A stretch of 64,000 nucleotides of DNA from Sporomusa ovata DSM 2662 (GCF_000445445.1 NZ_ASXP01000004.1:62001-126000), one strand, 5' to 3'; numbered from the stretch's first letter, positions 7,255-16,377 are shown. The notes: generated by a model from the sequence alone, not told the origin. Program-made: numbers and translations.

Positions 7255-9745
7255 ATTACTCGCACCTGTTGGCAGCAAAGAGGCTTTGGTTGCAGCAGTG
7301 GAAAGTGGTGCAGATGCCGTTTATCTTGGCGGAAGGATGTTTGGTGCCAGACAGTACGCCCCCAATTTTACGGATGAAGAATTGGCAGAGGCTGTACACT
7401 TTACTCATTTACGCGGAGTATCGGTATTTGTGACCGTGAATACTCTTGTTGATGATAAGGAAATCCCTGTTTTGGTCGATTATTTGCGGCATTTATATGA
7501 GATCGGTGTAGACGCCATTATTGTGCAAGATCTGGCAGTTGCCGCAATCGCTAACAAGATAGTGCCTAACTTACCGCTTCATGCCAGTACTCAGATGACG
7601 GCTCACAATTTAGCAGGGGTTACCTTTTTAGCTAATATGGGCTTTAAACGTGTGGTGCTGGCACGTGAATTACCGCTTACCGATATTGAATATATATGTA
7701 ACAACTCCCCAGTAGAAATAGAGACATTTATTCATGGTGCATTATGTATTTCCTATTCAGGCCAATGTCTTATGAGTAGCATGATTGGCGGCCGCAGCGG
7801 CAATCGTGGGCGTTGTGCCCAACCGTGCCGTCTGCCATATACGCTTGTTGATGCTGATGGTAATGATCTATTAAGGGAAGCAGATGCCGGCGAATATTTG
7901 CTTAGCCCCAAAGATTTTAACACAATAGCAGCACTTCCTGAACTGATTCAAGCTGGTGTAACTTCTTTAAAAATTGAGGGACGGATGAAACGTCCGGAAT
8001 ATGTTGCCGTTGTTGTTGATGCTTACCGGCGGGCAATTGACAAATACCAGCTTAACGGTGATGAATATACTATTAGTGAGCAAGATCAAAAGGATTTAGC
8101 GCAAATCTTCAACCGCGATTTTACTACTGCACACCTTTATGGTAAAAACGGACGGCAGATGATGAGTGACCGACGCCCCAATAACCGTGGTGTACGGGTT
8201 GGGCGGGTACTTTCGTATCAGCATAGCGGTAAAATAGCGGTTATAAAACTGGATGAACCACTTGCCAGCGGAGATATTATTGAATTTTGGGTTAAGGTAG
8301 GCGGCAGGGTGAATGTCACGGTTCACACTATGACTGTTGACGGGCATCCGGTTACTGAGGTGCTGGCTCATACTGCAGTAGCCATTCCAGTAAGTTCACC
8401 GGTTCGGGTGAATGACCGGGTATTTAAAGTTTTTGATGCTAAGCTGATGGAGCGAGCCAGAGCTTACTTTACCAGAACTGAGGCCGTACGCCGGATACCT
8501 GTCGATATTACCGTAACTGTTGCTGAAGGCAAGCCGCTGACAATTAGCATAACAGACAGTGAGGGTTTCACTGGTCAGGCCAAAACCACTTTCATTGCCG
8601 AAAAGGCATTAAAAAGACCACTTACACCAGACTTGGTAGCAAAACAAATTGAACGGTTAGGGACTACCATTTTTACCCTTACTACATTGGACTGCCAGAT
8701 TGAGGGCCAGGTAATGGTGCCTGTCAGTGAGATTAATGATGCCAGACGCCGGGCCATCGAAAAAGTAGAAACTGCCAGGCTGGCTAAGTTTGCACGGGCA
8801 CCACTTTCTAAAGATAAATCTATTGGCGAGTTATGGCCGCAAGTCCGAACAATACCAAGTAAAAACAAACCTGCACTGGTGGTAAATGTTGACAGCATAG
8901 AAAAAGTCAAAGCAGCCGTAGATAATGGCGCCGATATTGTTATGTTTGGCGGCGAATGCTTTGGGAACCGATCATTGTCTGGCGAAGATTATCGCCAGGC
9001 GGCAGCTTATGCCAGGCAGCATGGCCGTAAGATTATTTTTAATACACCACGTTTAGTGCAGCAAGGTCAACTGGCTGCACTAAACGAGAATATCATGCTG
9101 TTTAATGAGCTTAAGCCGGAGGCAATCAGTGTCGGCAATTTTGGTACCATTCAACTGGTTCAGGAACTTTCTTCGGTACCCATGCATGGTGATTATCCTT
9201 TAAATATCTATAATAGCATTGCTGCTAACTATTTAACTAAAGTAGGGTTAACCAGTCTGACTCTGTCACCAGAGCTTACCTTTGCCCAAGTCGAGGAATT
9301 AGCCGGGAAAAAATTGGCTCAGCTGGAATGTTTAGTACATGGCCATTTGACACTGATGATTTCCGAATATTGTATGCCTGGCAGTTTTTTAGGCGGCCCG
9401 GATAGTAAGCAGTGTAATCACGCCTGTCGGCGTAGTCAGTATTGGTTAAAGGATAGAAAAGAGGAAGTTTTCCCGATAGTTACCGACCAATTTTGCCGGA
9501 TGCATATTTTAAATGCCAAGGAATTATCCATGCTGCCACATATCCCCAGATTTCTGCGGGCCGGTCTTAGCCGGCTCAGGTTTGAGGCTAAATATAGTCC
9601 GGTTAACGAAGTTGCCAGAATTACTGGCTTGTATCGCGCATTAATTGACCTCGGAGAGAATCATCCGTTACTTGTGGAAGAAAAAATTTCCAGTGCCGAA
9701 CATGAAAATATCACCCGGGGACATTATTTCCGGGGGGTACTATAG
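7238..9745 (+). CDS. U32 family protein with DUF3656 (RlhA/TrhP-like)
   Basis: A large 835-aa member of the 'peptidase U32' family. The N-terminal half has the family core LLAPVGSKEALVAAVESGAD and the Cys signature GQCLMSS...GNRGRCAQPCR (about residues 180-205). A middle DUF3656-type beta-rich region follows. The C-terminal part repeats a TIM-barrel-like domain and carries a second Cys group (SEYCMPGS ... CNHACRR ... QFC). Several U32 proteins are now known as RNA hydroxylases (RlhA on 23S rRNA, TrhP on tRNA wobble uridine) that hold a metal cluster on such cysteines. RNA modification is therefore more likely than proteolysis, but this is inference. It starts inside the previous gene. Confidence 0.85.
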   Translation: MNHVIELLAPVGSKEALVAAVESGADAVYLGGRMFGARQYAPNFTDEELAEAVHFTHLRGVSVFVTVNTLVDDKEIPVLVDYLRHLYEIGVDAIIVQDLAVAAIANKIVPNLPLHASTQMTAHNLAGVTFLANMGFKRVVLARELPLTDIEYICNNSPVEIETFIHGALCISYSGQCLMSSMIGGRSGNRGRCAQPCRLPYTLVDADGNDLLREADAGEYLLSPKDFNTIAALPELIQAGVTSLKIEGRMKRPEYVAVVVDAYRRAIDKYQLNGDEYTISEQDQKDLAQIFNRDFTTAHLYGKNGRQMMSDRRPNNRGVRVGRVLSYQHSGKIAVIKLDEPLASGDIIEFWVKVGGRVNVTVHTMTVDGHPVTEVLAHTAVAIPVSSPVRVNDRVFKVFDAKLMERARAYFTRTEAVRRIPVDITVTVAEGKPLTISITDSEGFTGQAKTTFIAEKALKRPLTPDLVAKQIERLGTTIFTLTTLDCQIEGQVMVPVSEINDARRRAIEKVETARLAKFARAPLSKDKSIGELWPQVRTIPSKNKPALVVNVDSIEKVKAAVDNGADIVMFGGECFGNRSLSGEDYRQAAAYARQHGRKIIFNTPRLVQQGQLAALNENIMLFNELKPEAISVGNFGTIQLVQELSSVPMHGDYPLNIYNSIAANYLTKVGLTSLTLSPELTFAQVEELAGKKLAQLECLVHGHLTLMISEYCMPGSFLGGPDSKQCNHACRRSQYWLKDRKEEVFPIVTDQFCRMHILNAKELSMLPHIPRFLRAGLSRLRFEAKYSPVNEVARITGLYRALIDLGENHPLLVEEKISSAEHENITRGHYFRGVL

Positions 9746-9765
9746 TTAGTTAGAGGAGAATTTAT

Positions 9766-12126
9766 ATGGAAGCAGCCGTATTGTCAACATTAGAATATAA
9801 CAAAATCCGGAATATGCTTGCCGAGCGTACCGGTTCCATCATGGGACGGGAACTTGCCCAGGAACTGGTACCTGTCAGGGATGGGGTGCAAGTCCAAGAG
9901 CGTCTTGCCGAAACAGCCGAAGCCCGCGAGATTATGAACAATGTCCCCACTGTACCGCTAGGGGGGATTCGCGATGTGCGGGCCACAATAAAAAGAGCTG
10001 AACTTGGTGCTATCTTAGAACCGCATGAACTCTTAGCTGTAGGCAGTGTGCTCTATGCCGCCAGACGGATAAAAGGTTTCTTTACTGATCTGCCTGTGGA
10101 AACACCCCGTTTGAGTTTGCAGGCCAGTCAAATCATCGTCTTGCGAAACATCGAAACCATAATTGAGGCTACCGTTACTGAACAAGGCTTAATTCGCGAC
10201 GATGCCAGCAGTGAACTTTTGAAGCTAAGGCGGGAAGTAAAACAAGCCCAAAGCCGGGTAAAAGAAAAATTAGATAGTATTTTGCGCTCCGGTGAGTATC
10301 AGAAGTATTTCCAGGATGCGTTAGTCACCATGCGTGGTGACAGGTATGTTATCCCAATTAAGCACGAATTTCGCAATAATTTTCCAGGGATTGTCCATGA
10401 TCAATCAGCCAGTGGGGCTACTTTATTTATCGAACCAATTGCTATCGTTAACTTAAATAATGATATAAAACAACTTCTAGCTGCTGAAAAGAATGAAATT
10501 GAACGAATTTTAACAGTAGTAACCGGGCAAATAGCTAAAGTTGCCGGGAGCCTCGAAGAAAATCTGGCAATTTTGGCTCACTTGGACTTTGTTTTTGCTA
10601 AAGCTAAGCTGAGTATTGATATGCGAGCCATTCAGCCAATTATCAATCAGCAAGGCTATGTTAATCTTATCCAGGCCCGGCATCCATTGATAGCTGTAGA
10701 GCACGTGGTACCAATTGACGTACAGCTTGGCCGCCATTTTACTACTTTACTTATTACCGGCCCTAACACCGGTGGTAAAACAGTAACACTTAAGACCGTA
10801 GGTTTGTTTGCGCTTATGACGCAAGCTGGGTTATTTATTCCTGCTGCACCTGATTCTGAGATGCCGATTATCTGCAATATTTTTGCCGACATTGGCGACG
10901 AACAGAGCATTGAGCAGAGTTTGAGCACATTTTCCGGCCATATGACCAATTTGGTTGGAATACTACAGCAGATAAGTGCTGGTGATTTGGTACTGATTGA
11001 TGAAATTGGCGCTGGAACTGACCCGAGTGAGGGCGCGGCCCTGGCGATGTCAATTTTGGAATATGCCCATAGAATTGGTGCCAAAACCATTGCAACTACC
11101 CATTATAGTGAGTTAAAAACCTTTGCTTATACCAGACAGGGAATAGAAAATGCCAGTGTCGAGTTTGATATCCAAACCCTGCGGCCAACCTATCGGCTCC
11201 TGATCGGTATCCCTGGCAGCAGTAATGCCTTTGCTATCAGTCAACGGCTGGGGTTATCAGACACAATTATCGCCCGGGCTAAAGAGTTAATTCATAAAGA
11301 GCATACCGATTTTGAAACCGTTCTCCATGCGCTGGAAGAACAGAAGAAGTCCTATAGCGTAAAACTGGATGAACTAACCCGTTTGGAGCAGGAAATGGGA
11401 AAAGTAAAAGCAAAAATCACTGCGGGAGAACAGGCTATTGCTGAAAAAAGGAATACCGTATTAGCTAAAGCCCAGGAAGAAGCTGCTGCTGTTATTCGCC
11501 AGGCCAGGCGCAATGCGGAAGAAATAATTGGTGAACTAAAAGCACAGTTTTCTGAGCACAGTGGCCGGGAAAGACAGCATGCTATTGAAAATGCCCGCCG
11601 GCAGCTAAGGGAAAGCACTGCGGAAATTAACGGCTTTGATATTGAAGATCAGGACAATTCAACTGAATTGTCAGCAGACGAAATTAAACCAGGGATGAAT
11701 GTTTATGTTACGACAGTAAAACAAAAAGGCCAAGTGCTAACCGTAAATGGCTCAACCGTAACTGTACAGCTGGGAATTATGAAAATGACAGTTGCTGCTG
11801 CTGCCTGCCAAATACTGTCTGAATCAGGTAAACCCAAAGAACAATCAGCAACCAAACATGGTAACTTAACTATAAGAGCTTCTACAGCAAGACAAATTGA
11901 TATTCGGGGCATGACAATTGAGGAAGCAGAAATTGTACTGGATAAATATATTGATGATGCAATCCTATCAGGATTAAATGAGGTACTTATTATTCACGGT
12001 AAAGGGACAGGTGTTTTACGCAAAGGGGTAAAGACATATCTGGAAAATCATTCGCATATTAAAGGCATACGCATTGCCGATCTTAATGAAGGTGGCACAG
12101 GCGCTACTGTAGTTAGATTGGCTTAG
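9766..12126 (+). CDS. mutS2: Endonuclease MutS2
   Basis: This 786-aa MutS homologue lacks the mismatch-recognition domain. The order is an N-terminal MutS III-like core, the ATPase with Walker A GPNTGGKT (about residue 332) and Walker B LVLIDEIGAGTDP (about 410), an Ala/Glu-rich coiled-coil (about 520-625), a KOW-like beta region, and the C-terminal Smr nuclease domain (709-786) with DIRGMTIEEAE and HGKGTGVLRKGV. MutS2 proteins act on branched DNA and in some species on collided ribosomes. AGAGGAG precedes the ATG. It follows the U32 gene by 20 bp. Confidence 0.97.
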   Translation: MEAAVLSTLEYNKIRNMLAERTGSIMGRELAQELVPVRDGVQVQERLAETAEAREIMNNVPTVPLGGIRDVRATIKRAELGAILEPHELLAVGSVLYAARRIKGFFTDLPVETPRLSLQASQIIVLRNIETIIEATVTEQGLIRDDASSELLKLRREVKQAQSRVKEKLDSILRSGEYQKYFQDALVTMRGDRYVIPIKHEFRNNFPGIVHDQSASGATLFIEPIAIVNLNNDIKQLLAAEKNEIERILTVVTGQIAKVAGSLEENLAILAHLDFVFAKAKLSIDMRAIQPIINQQGYVNLIQARHPLIAVEHVVPIDVQLGRHFTTLLITGPNTGGKTVTLKTVGLFALMTQAGLFIPAAPDSEMPIICNIFADIGDEQSIEQSLSTFSGHMTNLVGILQQISAGDLVLIDEIGAGTDPSEGAALAMSILEYAHRIGAKTIATTHYSELKTFAYTRQGIENASVEFDIQTLRPTYRLLIGIPGSSNAFAISQRLGLSDTIIARAKELIHKEHTDFETVLHALEEQKKSYSVKLDELTRLEQEMGKVKAKITAGEQAIAEKRNTVLAKAQEEAAAVIRQARRNAEEIIGELKAQFSEHSGRERQHAIENARRQLRESTAEINGFDIEDQDNSTELSADEIKPGMNVYVTTVKQKGQVLTVNGSTVTVQLGIMKMTVAAAACQILSESGKPKEQSATKHGNLTIRASTARQIDIRGMTIEEAEIVLDKYIDDAILSGLNEVLIIHGKGTGVLRKGVKTYLENHSHIKGIRIADLNEGGTGATVVRLA

Positions 12127-12133
12127 GATAGGT

Positions 12134-12174
12134 AAACAAAAACAAGGGTTCCTTTGGAGCCCTTGTTTTTGTTT
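12134..12174. terminator. Bidirectional terminator between mutS2 and the convergent gene
   Basis: A 15-bp inverted repeat (AAACAAAAACAAGGG at 12134-12148 and its complement at 12160-12174) has T-rich ends on both strands. It overlaps the stop codon of the minus-strand gene. Confidence 0.85.
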
Positions 12175-12763
12175 AAAAATTATTTTTCCAGTTTAAATAT
12201 CGCCCATAGTTTTTTTCTTCCGTTTCTTCTGTGTCTTCACTTGGCTGGGGAGGAGGCTGTTTTTTTAGTGGCGGTTGCTGTACAGCATTTGCCGGTGGCG
12301 GAGATTCTGATTCTGTTGGTTGCTTTGAAGTTTTCGTGTGAGGCTCGCCTTTGGTCTCAGGTTCCCCTTTTTCATGTGGCGGATTGCTGCCGCCTAGGCC
12401 ACCGAGATTGTTTATTAATCCCATCACAGTTCCGATAGTGCTGGGATTAAGCTTTGATTTAAGCTGGGGGTTATTTAATAGCGGCAGTAAAGACATCAAG
12501 GTGTCAGGGGAAAAACCGCCGCCTTCTCCGCCTTTGGTTAAATCACCCAGCAGTTTATGCAGCGGATTATTAGTTGTTGCCGGCTTGAGTTGCTGTGGCT
12601 CTCTGACAGCTTGCGTACGGGTCATTATCGAAAATAGGCATAACAGTGATAGTATAGTTATGATAGTGTCCAGTCCTGTTCCAGTGGTAACACTAGTGTC
12701 CAGCATTCTGGTTATTGAATTCAGCAGTGACGAAGACCCGGTATTATCGGTGTCATTCGACAT
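12173..12763 (-). CDS. Proline-rich membrane-anchored protein, function unknown
   Basis: The 196-aa product starts MSNDTDNTGSSSLLNSITRM, has one hydrophobic segment (GLDTIITILSLLCLFSIMT, about residues 28-47), then a middle helical part rich in Leu/Asn/Gly with PDTLMSLLPLLNNPQLKSKL and a Pro/Glu/Gln-rich tail (about 130-190). This composition suggests a surface- or spore-associated structural protein in sporulating Firmicutes, but I do not recognise a family. AAGGAGG precedes the ATG. It is 12 bp downstream of the YbaB-like gene, so the two form a minus-strand operon. Confidence 0.7.
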   Translation of the reverse strand: MSNDTDNTGSSSLLNSITRMLDTSVTTGTGLDTIITILSLLCLFSIMTRTQAVREPQQLKPATTNNPLHKLLGDLTKGGEGGGFSPDTLMSLLPLLNNPQLKSKLNPSTIGTVMGLINNLGGLGGSNPPHEKGEPETKGEPHTKTSKQPTESESPPPANAVQQPPLKKQPPPQPSEDTEETEEKNYGRYLNWKNNF

Positions 12764-12775
12764 AAAACCTCCTCC

Positions 12776-13096
12776 TTAAAAAACGCCAGGGATTTTAGGC
12801 AGATTTAAATCAGTGGCAAGTTTGCCCATTGCAGCTTGATTTAAATCACGGGATTTTGCCAAGGCGTTATTTATCGTAGCTAGTAATAAATCTTGTAGCA
12901 GAGCGGCATTATCAGCAGTTAAATATTTGCTGTTTAATTGAATAGCGATAAGTTCTTGCTGTCCATTAACGGTTATTTTAATAACATCGCCACTAGACAC
13001 TTCAATTTTTTCTTGTTTGAGTTGCTCCTGCGCGATATCAACATTCTGTTGAACCTTTTTTACCATTTCCATAATATTACCAAATTGTTCAAACAC
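12776..13096 (-). CDS. YbaB/EbfC-family DNA-binding-like protein
   Basis: A 106-aa protein with the YbaB layout: an N-terminal helix (FEQFGNIMEMVKKVQQNVDIAQEQL, shown here only as a description), a beta sheet (SGDVIKITVNGQQELIAIQL) and a C-terminal helix (LLLATINNALAKSRDLNQAAM). YbaB proteins are small dimeric nucleoid-associated proteins. The standard copy is encoded between dnaX and recR, so this looks like a diverged paralogue. I choose GTG 13096 because GGAGG (complement of 13105-13109) sits 8 bases upstream. The open frame continues to 13135, but that extension lies across the ribosome-binding site. Confidence 0.75.
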   Translation of the reverse strand: MFEQFGNIMEMVKKVQQNVDIAQEQLKQEKIEVSSGDVIKITVNGQQELIAIQLNSKYLTADNAALLQDLLLATINNALAKSRDLNQAAMGKLATDLNLPKIPGVF

Positions 13097-13194
13097 TGTT
13101 ATGCACCTCCTATATTTCTTATCTAATTTATTCAATTACCCAAAATTTGTGAGTGTCCAAACAAATATTGGGAGAGCAAATCTAGATGTATTTC

Positions 13195-13210
13195 ATATAT
13201 TGGAGTAGAA
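13195..13210 (+). promoter_or_regulatory. Shared 16-nt motif, copy 1 (candidate sporulation promoter element)
   Basis: ATATATTGGAGTAGAA is found here and identically at 13680-13695. Both copies are upstream of small plus-strand genes, 28 and 51 bases from the start codons. With the preceding C, CATATATT resembles the -10 of a mother-cell sigma factor (SigE/SigK type). That identity is inference. Confidence 0.45.
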
Positions 13211-13237
13211 AAATGTTATTTGAAAGGTGATGAATAT

Positions 13238-13633
13238 ATGCGTGTGCGGAAATATCACCGAAACACTGAAAAATCGTTTATAGAAAAACCAGTTCATGAT
13301 GCAAAGCAAAAAACAGATTTAGAGGAACCGATAAGCGAAAAACCACCTACCGTTCTGCCTGCAAAAGACTCACAGAAACTGAACTCGCGAGGGCCTGCCG
13401 CATTATTTAGAAAAATAATGAAAAATCCCAATCTAAATGTTCAGCTTATGATAATTGTTTTAACTTTGGCCTCAGACAATTTTCCCATGGATAGAGGTAT
13501 TACTTCCATGTCATCGACTGTTGATAAAATTCGCAATATGACCGATGTCATAAACAATACCATGCAATCAGTTAAAGTGGCTACCGATGCGCCTAAACAA
13601 ATTAGAAGGTTATTTGAAACAAGGGAACCTTAG
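13238..13633 (+). CDS. Small basic protein of unknown function
   Basis: The 131-aa product begins MRVRKYHRNTEKSFIEKPVH, with a charged, probably disordered first half (residues 1-60). A moderately hydrophobic stretch (NVQLMIIVLTLAS, about 71-83) follows, then an amphipathic helix rich in Met/Asn/Asp (STVDKIRNMTDVINNTMQSV). I start it at ATG 13238, placed behind GAAAGGTG; an in-frame ATG at 13220 has no ribosome-binding site. It resembles small lineage-specific spore-associated proteins but matches no family I know. It shares its upstream 16-nt motif with the next micro-gene. Confidence 0.6.
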   Translation: MRVRKYHRNTEKSFIEKPVHDAKQKTDLEEPISEKPPTVLPAKDSQKLNSRGPAALFRKIMKNPNLNVQLMIIVLTLASDNFPMDRGITSMSSTVDKIRNMTDVINNTMQSVKVATDAPKQIRRLFETREP

Positions 13634-13679
13634 TGGTAAAATCTCCATTTAGGCCAGTAACACTTTGCCGGTAAAATGT

Positions 13680-13695
13680 ATATATTGGAGTAGAA
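13680..13695 (+). promoter_or_regulatory. Shared 16-nt motif, copy 2
   Basis: Identical to 13195-13210 (ATATATTGGAGTAGAA), ahead of the 33-aa micro-gene at 13746. A looser relative, CATATATCGTATTA, occurs at 13960-13973 ahead of the second micro-gene. Confidence 0.45.
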
Positions 13696-13745
13696 GGGCG
13701 GGCCGTACTTCGCCTTTATTAATGATAAGTAAGGAGGTAGTTTGA

Positions 13746-13847
13746 ATGTCTCGTTGTGGATTTGGCGGTCATGGATTTGGTGGTATTTGGATTATCATTA
13801 TTATTCTGCTGCTATTCTTCTTCGAAGGTGATGACACTACTCTATAA
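13746..13847 (+). CDS. YjcZ-like glycine-rich membrane micro-protein A
   Basis: This 33-aa ORF encodes MSRCGFGGHGFGGIWIIIII followed by LLLFFFEGDDTTL. A short Gly/Phe-rich head, a single Ile/Leu-rich membrane helix and an acidic tail match the YjcZ/CotM-like class of tiny sporulation proteins in Firmicutes. TAAGGAGGTAG lies 7 bases upstream of the ATG. A paralogue follows at 14019. A weak hairpin (GGGACACGC with GCGTGTTTCC, 13866-13891) after the stop may end its transcript. Function unknown; a spore-envelope location is inferred from the family resemblance. Confidence 0.7.
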   Translation: MSRCGFGGHGFGGIWIIIIILLLFFFEGDDTTL

Positions 13848-14018
13848 TTTTTTTACTTACATCTAGGGACACGCTACAAGGGCGTGTTTCCAGTTTAATG
13901 AGGTATTACGATCCATTATTGTTGGCTCCCAAGAAAAGTGACCCCAAAAAAGCAAAGTTCATATATCGTATTAAAGAGAAGAAATCTCTTTAACTATGAT
14001 GGGAAGGAGGAAATAACA

Positions 14019-14132
14019 ATGGCACGAGGATTTGGTGGTTGTGGTGGATTTGGAAGCAGTTGGATAATTATTATCATTATTATCATTTTACTATTCTTTA
14101 TGGTTGAGGAGGATACTGGGATTACTGGCTAA
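14019..14132 (+). CDS. YjcZ-like glycine-rich membrane micro-protein B
   Basis: A 37-aa paralogue of the preceding ORF: MARGFGGCGGFGSSWIIIII, then three more Ile, LLFFMVEEDTGITG. The head again is Gly/Phe/Cys-rich, the helix is almost pure isoleucine, and the tail is acidic. GGGAAGGAGG sits 7 bases upstream of ATG 14019. The frame is open back to 13938, but no ribosome-binding site supports that start. The two copies probably arose by tandem duplication. Confidence 0.7.
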   Translation: MARGFGGCGGFGSSWIIIIIIIILLFFMVEEDTGITG

Positions 14133-14164
14133 TAAAAACTATGGTAATGTATATGCGCAAACAG

Positions 14165-14200
14165 AAAAAAACACGCGTAATTTTTTACGCGTGTTTTTTT
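14165..14200. terminator. Bidirectional terminator
   Basis: A 16-bp inverted repeat (AAAAAAACACGCGTAA-type arm) with a 4-nt loop and poly-T on both strands separates the micro-genes from the convergent PBP gene. Confidence 0.9.
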
Positions 14201-14211
14201 AAATTCTTTTT

Positions 14212-16377
14212 CTAATTCTTTTTCCCATCATTAGGTTTAGGTGGGGGTGGAGGTGCTATCGTAGTATTATCGCCTCTTGCGGGCGGTGGTGGCAAAGTCT
14301 GCTCGCCTGCAGCCGTGCTGTCGTTATTAGTATTCTTACCATCTTTACCTTTACCATCTTTATTATCCTTACTATCTTTTGACGCAGGAACTGTTGACAC
14401 TTTAGTAGGCTGAGTGCCTTCAACAAAAATTTCACTGCGACCGTCCTTATTATTAGGATCATTTACTAGCAGACCATCTTTATTTGAGACTCTGGCAGCT
14501 ATGATGCCGGAGGGTTTGACAAAATCACGCGCCACGTATTTGTCTGCAACACCACTCATAAAACTTTTCCAAATACTAGCAGGGACTGTGCCGCCAGTAA
14601 TGCCGTTTAAATAATCCGGATTATCACAACCCAGCCAGACAGCGGCCACTAAATCAGGCGTAAAGCCCACAAACCAAGCATCCTTATAATCACTGGTGGT
14701 ACCTGTTTTACCAGCAGCCGGGCGGCCAAAGTAAGCACCTGTACCTGTACCATTGGTCATAACTCCCTTCAGCATATCGGTGAGCAGGAATGCACTGCGT
14801 TCATTAACAACGATTTTTTCTTTCGGAACATATTCCTCAATTACTTTGCCATTGCGATCAATTACCTTGACAATGGCCGTAGGCTCAACCCGAATGCCGC
14901 TATTTGCCAGTACCCCATAGGCGCTGGCAATTTCCAGCGGGGTAACGCCCCTGGTAAGACCACCTAATGACATGGCTAAATTCCGGTCATTAGTATTACC
15001 ATCAAGTACTAGCGTAGAGATCCCCATCTGCTGCGCATAGTATAACGTTTTATCAATACCAGCCTGTTGCGCCAGTTTGACAGCAACTACATTCAACGAC
15101 TGTTCAAGTGCAGTTCGCATTGTTACCGAACCATGAAAGCTCCTATCATAATTCACCGGTGACCAACCACCAAAGCTAACAGGGCTATCAGCAATAATAC
15201 TTGCTGGCGTAAAACCACTTTCAATAGCTGCTAAATAAACAAATGGTTTAAACGCCGAACCTGGTTGACGTTCTGCTAAAACGGCCCGGTTAAATTGATC
15301 ATTGCCCCGACCACCAACCATTGCTTTTATATGACCATTATGGGGTTCAATGGCGACAAGTGCTCCCTGTGGTTGTTTAATGCCATTCTCATCTGTTTTC
15401 ATTGTTGGCAGCTTCTTCATGGCTTCTTCTGCCTTGTTTTGCATTTCAAGATCTAATGTTGTATATACTTTAAGACCATCTTTATATACGGCATCAGCAC
15501 CATATTTATCAATAAGAACTTGTATTACATAGTCAGTAAAATACGCAGCAGGTGCAGTAGCGGTTTTTGGACGGGCAGCTAGTTTAATTTCAGTTGCTCT
15601 TGCTTTAGCAGCCGAAAGAGAATCAATATAGCCATATTTGACCATTTGTTCAAGCACAACACCTTGTCGTTCTTTAGCAGCTTTTAAATTGCTTGTAGGT
15701 GAATAATAGTTAGGACTTTTCGGTATACCGGCAATCATAGCACATTCAGCTAAGTTTAAATCTTCGACATTCTTGCCAAAATATACTTGCGCTGCTGTCT
15801 GAACCCCATAAGCACCTTGCCCAAAATAGATGTGGTTCATATACATTTCCAGGATTTCTTCTTTGCTATATTGCCGCTCAATTTGCAATGATAAAAATGC
15901 TTCCTGAATTTTACGTTTGATTGTTTGATCTTGAGAAAGTAAGGCATTTCTGGCAAGCTGCTGGGTTATCGTACTGCCGCCTTCAGAAATTCCCTTGTCT
16001 GTCAGATTAGACCAGACAGCACGCAAAATACCACGAGGATCGACACCACTATGTTGATAAAAACGGGCATCTTCAGTAGCAATAAAAGCATGCTGCAGAT
16101 TTTTTGGTACTTTATTGATAGATGCCGGTAGACGATTCTCAACCGAGTGAATTGTGGTAATAAGTTTTCCATTAGCATCAAAAATTTGGGAAGAAACGGC
16201 AGGGCGTATGTCGCCTTTTAAGCTGGGCATGGTATGAATACTAGCAGTTATAAAACCCAATCCGGCCCCCATCACCATAACCAAGAACACGAGAGTCGCA
16301 ATAATCGCAAATCTTCGTGAATTTTTAGTGGGGCGTCGCCGACTATTTTCTTGGTTTTCATTAAATTTATCTTGCAT
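14212..16377 (-). CDS. Class A penicillin-binding protein (PBP1A type)
   Basis: The 721-aa bifunctional peptidoglycan synthase starts with a short basic cytoplasmic tail, then a single membrane anchor (about residues 25-47). The GT51 glycosyltransferase domain carries ATEDARFYQHSGVDPRG near residue 97 and the GGSTITQQLARN motif. The transpeptidase domain has SxxK at about 374 (SAFK), SxN at about 427 (SLN) and KTGT at about 553. The final 80 residues are low-complexity Lys/Asp/Asn and Pro-rich. The length and order are typical of Firmicute PBP1A. It stands alone on the minus strand between two terminators. Confidence 0.95.
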   Translation of the reverse strand: MQDKFNENQENSRRRPTKNSRRFAIIATLVFLVMVMGAGLGFITASIHTMPSLKGDIRPAVSSQIFDANGKLITTIHSVENRLPASINKVPKNLQHAFIATEDARFYQHSGVDPRGILRAVWSNLTDKGISEGGSTITQQLARNALLSQDQTIKRKIQEAFLSLQIERQYSKEEILEMYMNHIYFGQGAYGVQTAAQVYFGKNVEDLNLAECAMIAGIPKSPNYYSPTSNLKAAKERQGVVLEQMVKYGYIDSLSAAKARATEIKLAARPKTATAPAAYFTDYVIQVLIDKYGADAVYKDGLKVYTTLDLEMQNKAEEAMKKLPTMKTDENGIKQPQGALVAIEPHNGHIKAMVGGRGNDQFNRAVLAERQPGSAFKPFVYLAAIESGFTPASIIADSPVSFGGWSPVNYDRSFHGSVTMRTALEQSLNVVAVKLAQQAGIDKTLYYAQQMGISTLVLDGNTNDRNLAMSLGGLTRGVTPLEIASAYGVLANSGIRVEPTAIVKVIDRNGKVIEEYVPKEKIVVNERSAFLLTDMLKGVMTNGTGTGAYFGRPAAGKTGTTSDYKDAWFVGFTPDLVAAVWLGCDNPDYLNGITGGTVPASIWKSFMSGVADKYVARDFVKPSGIIAARVSNKDGLLVNDPNNKDGRSEIFVEGTQPTKVSTVPASKDSKDNKDGKGKDGKNTNNDSTAAGEQTLPPPPARGDNTTIAPPPPPKPNDGKKN

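Noticed and set aside
12351..12779. 142-aa plus-strand ORF opposite the Pro-rich protein gene
   Set aside because: It mirrors the minus-strand gene, which has the ribosome-binding site, sensible composition and operon context.
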